From an uncultured Bacteroidales bacterium (GTDB lineage: Bacteria > Bacteroidota > Bacteroidia > Bacteroidales > Bacteroidaceae), in contig CACZRQ010000300.1 in NCBI GenBank assembly GCA_902783615.1, forward strand, positions 1-9,292: DNA of 9,292 nt. The letters run 5' to 3'. The notes under the pieces are model-generated. The model saw nothing but the letters and a program-made list of their open reading frames with translations. It did not search any database and was not told the DNA's origin. Made by a program: the position numbers and the translations under genes. Positions 7,929-9,292 of the stretch are shown here, piece by piece (position 1 is the stretch's first letter; each line of letters begins with the position of its first letter).

Positions 7929-9292
7929 ATGTGTGGAATAGTCGCTATACTGAATGTTCAGCAACAAAGTGCAGAACTCAGACAGAAAGCATTGAAGATG
8001 AGTCAAAAAATCCGCCATCGTGGTCCCGACTGGAGTGGTATCTATTGTGGCGGTAGTGCCATTCTCGCCCACGAGCGATTGAGTATTGTGGATCCAGAGA
8101 GTGGGGGACAACCATTGTTCTCGCCAGACCGCAAGCAGGTGCTGGCGGTAAATGGTGAGATTTATAATCATCAGGAGATTCGTCGCCGATATGCAGGTCA
8201 ATATGAGTTTCAGACAGGCAGCGACTGCGAGGTAATCTTGGCACTTTATCGTGAGAAAGGTGTCAATTTCCTGGAAGATTTGAGTGGTATTTTTGCCTTC
8301 GTACTTTACGATGAAGCGCGCGATGAGTTCCTGATTGCCCGCGATCCCATTGGTGTCATACCTCTTTACATCGGCTTCGACAGCGATGGCACCGTGTATG
8401 TTGCCTCAGAGTTGAAAGCTCTCGAGGGTCAATGTGAACGTTTTGAGCCTTTCCTGCCTGGGCACTATTATTGGAGTCGTCAACCCGGAATGCAGCGTTA
8501 TTATAGTCGCGACTGGTTTGATTATGAGGCTGTCAAGAATAATCCTGCTTCAAGCGAAGCCATTCATGATGCCCTCAACGATGCGGTAAAGCGCCAACTG
8601 ATGAGCGATGTGCCATACGGTGTGCTGCTTTCTGGTGGCTTGGATTCGAGCGTCATCTCTGCCATAGCTGAGAAGTATGCCGAGATGCGCATTGAGGACG
8701 ATTCCCGCACAAAAGCTTACTGGCCACGATTGCACTCTTTTGCTGTAGGACTGAAAGGGGCTCCCGATCTGGCCAAGGCTCGTATGGTTGCCAATCATAT
8801 AGGTACTGTGCACCACGAACTCAACTATACCATCCAGGAAGGACTCGATGCCATCCGCGATGTTATCTACTTCATTGAAACCTACGATGTGACCACCGTT
8901 CGTGCATCTACGCCGATGTACCTGTTGGCTCGTGTCATCAAGTCGATGGGTATCAAGATGGTGCTCAGTGGCGAAGGTGCCGATGAGATTTTCGGTGGTT
9001 ATCTCTACTTCCACAAAGCGCCCAATGCCCAGGCTTTCCACGAAGAGACTGTTCGCAAGCTCTCCAAGCTCTACCTCTACGACTGCCTGCGAGCCAACAA
9101 GAGTTTGAGTGCGTGGGGTGTGGAAGGTCGTGTACCCTTCCTCGACAAGGAGTTCCTGGATGTAGCCATGCGCACCAATCCTGAAGCAAAGATGTGCCCA
9201 GGCACTACTATGGAAAAGAAGATCGTTCGTGAAGCCTTTGCTGATATGTTGCCCGCTGAAATAGCGTGGCGACAGAAGGAACAGTTCAGCGA
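7929..9292 (+). CDS. asnB: Asparagine synthetase B (glutamine-hydrolysing), 3'-truncated by window edge
   Basis: AsnB makes asparagine from aspartate, ATP and glutamine via a beta-aspartyl-AMP intermediate. The frame is open from ATG 7929 to the last base with no stop, giving 454 complete codons; the family is about 555 residues, so roughly 100 are beyond the window. The class II glutaminase domain starts MCGIVAILN (Cys2), then RHRGPDWSG, HERLSIVD, NGEIYNH and GSDCEV. The synthetase domain has the pyrophosphate loop SGGLDSS (235-241), then SGEGADEIFGGY and GVEGRVPFLDKEFL, all diagnostic of AsnB. The ATG at 7929 is required for Cys2. It lies 24 bases after glmS in an AT-rich gap typical of Bacteroidetes starts, with no Shine-Dalgarno motif. 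Nothing in the visible part suggests decay. Homologous beta-lactam-synthetase-like enzymes are unlikely given the intact glutaminase and its context. Confidence 0.96.
   Translation, partial: MCGIVAILNVQQQSAELRQKALKMSQKIRHRGPDWSGIYCGGSAILAHERLSIVDPESGGQPLFSPDRKQVLAVNGEIYNHQEIRRRYAGQYEFQTGSDCEVILALYREKGVNFLEDLSGIFAFVLYDEARDEFLIARDPIGVIPLYIGFDSDGTVYVASELKALEGQCERFEPFLPGHYYWSRQPGMQRYYSRDWFDYEAVKNNPASSEAIHDALNDAVKRQLMSDVPYGVLLSGGLDSSVISAIAEKYAEMRIEDDSRTKAYWPRLHSFAVGLKGAPDLAKARMVANHIGTVHHELNYTIQEGLDAIRDVIYFIETYDVTTVRASTPMYLLARVIKSMGIKMVLSGEGADEIFGGYLYFHKAPNAQAFHEETVRKLSKLYLYDCLRANKSLSAWGVEGRVPFLDKEFLDVAMRTNPEAKMCPGTTMEKKIVREAFADMLPAEIAWRQKEQFS

Noticed and set aside
7784..8056. 90-codon forward open frame across the glmS-asnB junction
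   Set aside because: It overlaps the conserved glmS tail and asnB N-terminal domain in another frame and has no recognisable content.

Overview
This window holds six same-strand genes packed almost without gaps: pyrG (3' part), purF, carA, carB (N-terminal half only), glmS and asnB (5' part). The protein sequences, the AT-rich start regions without Shine-Dalgarno motifs, and the form of the PurF and CarAB proteins point to a Bacteroidales bacterium, most likely Prevotella-like. This placement comes from remembered family sequences, not from a search.

Layout. Bases 2-1489 encode the CTP synthase lacking its N-terminus (window edge). The amidophosphoribosyltransferase (1470-3251) starts inside the pyrG 3' end. 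carA (3251-4351) overlaps the purF stop by one base, and carB (4348-6048) overlaps the carA stop by four. After 11 bases comes glmS (6060-7904), and after 24 more comes asnB (7929 to the window end, no stop seen). No RNA gene, mobile element, repeat array, terminator or convincing promoter is visible. The longest non-coding stretch is 24 bases, so this looks like the inside of one long operon.

How the genes work together. Five of the six proteins carry a glutamine amidotransferase domain: class I (Cys-His-Glu triad) in PyrG and CarA, class II (N-terminal nucleophile Cys) in PurF, GlmS and AsnB. CarB is the synthetase partner of CarA. The operon therefore groups steps that spend the glutamine amide nitrogen on pyrimidines (CarAB, PyrG), purines (PurF), amino sugars (GlmS) and asparagine (AsnB).

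The main oddity is carB. It stops after 566 residues, right at the linker between the two homologous synthetase halves, and glmS starts 11 bases later. The second ATP-grasp domain and the C-terminal allosteric domain are absent from the window. This may be a true deletion, a split gene with its other half elsewhere, or an assembly error. A second point is the divergent PurF, whose usual Asn-Gly oxyanion pair reads Asn-Phe.
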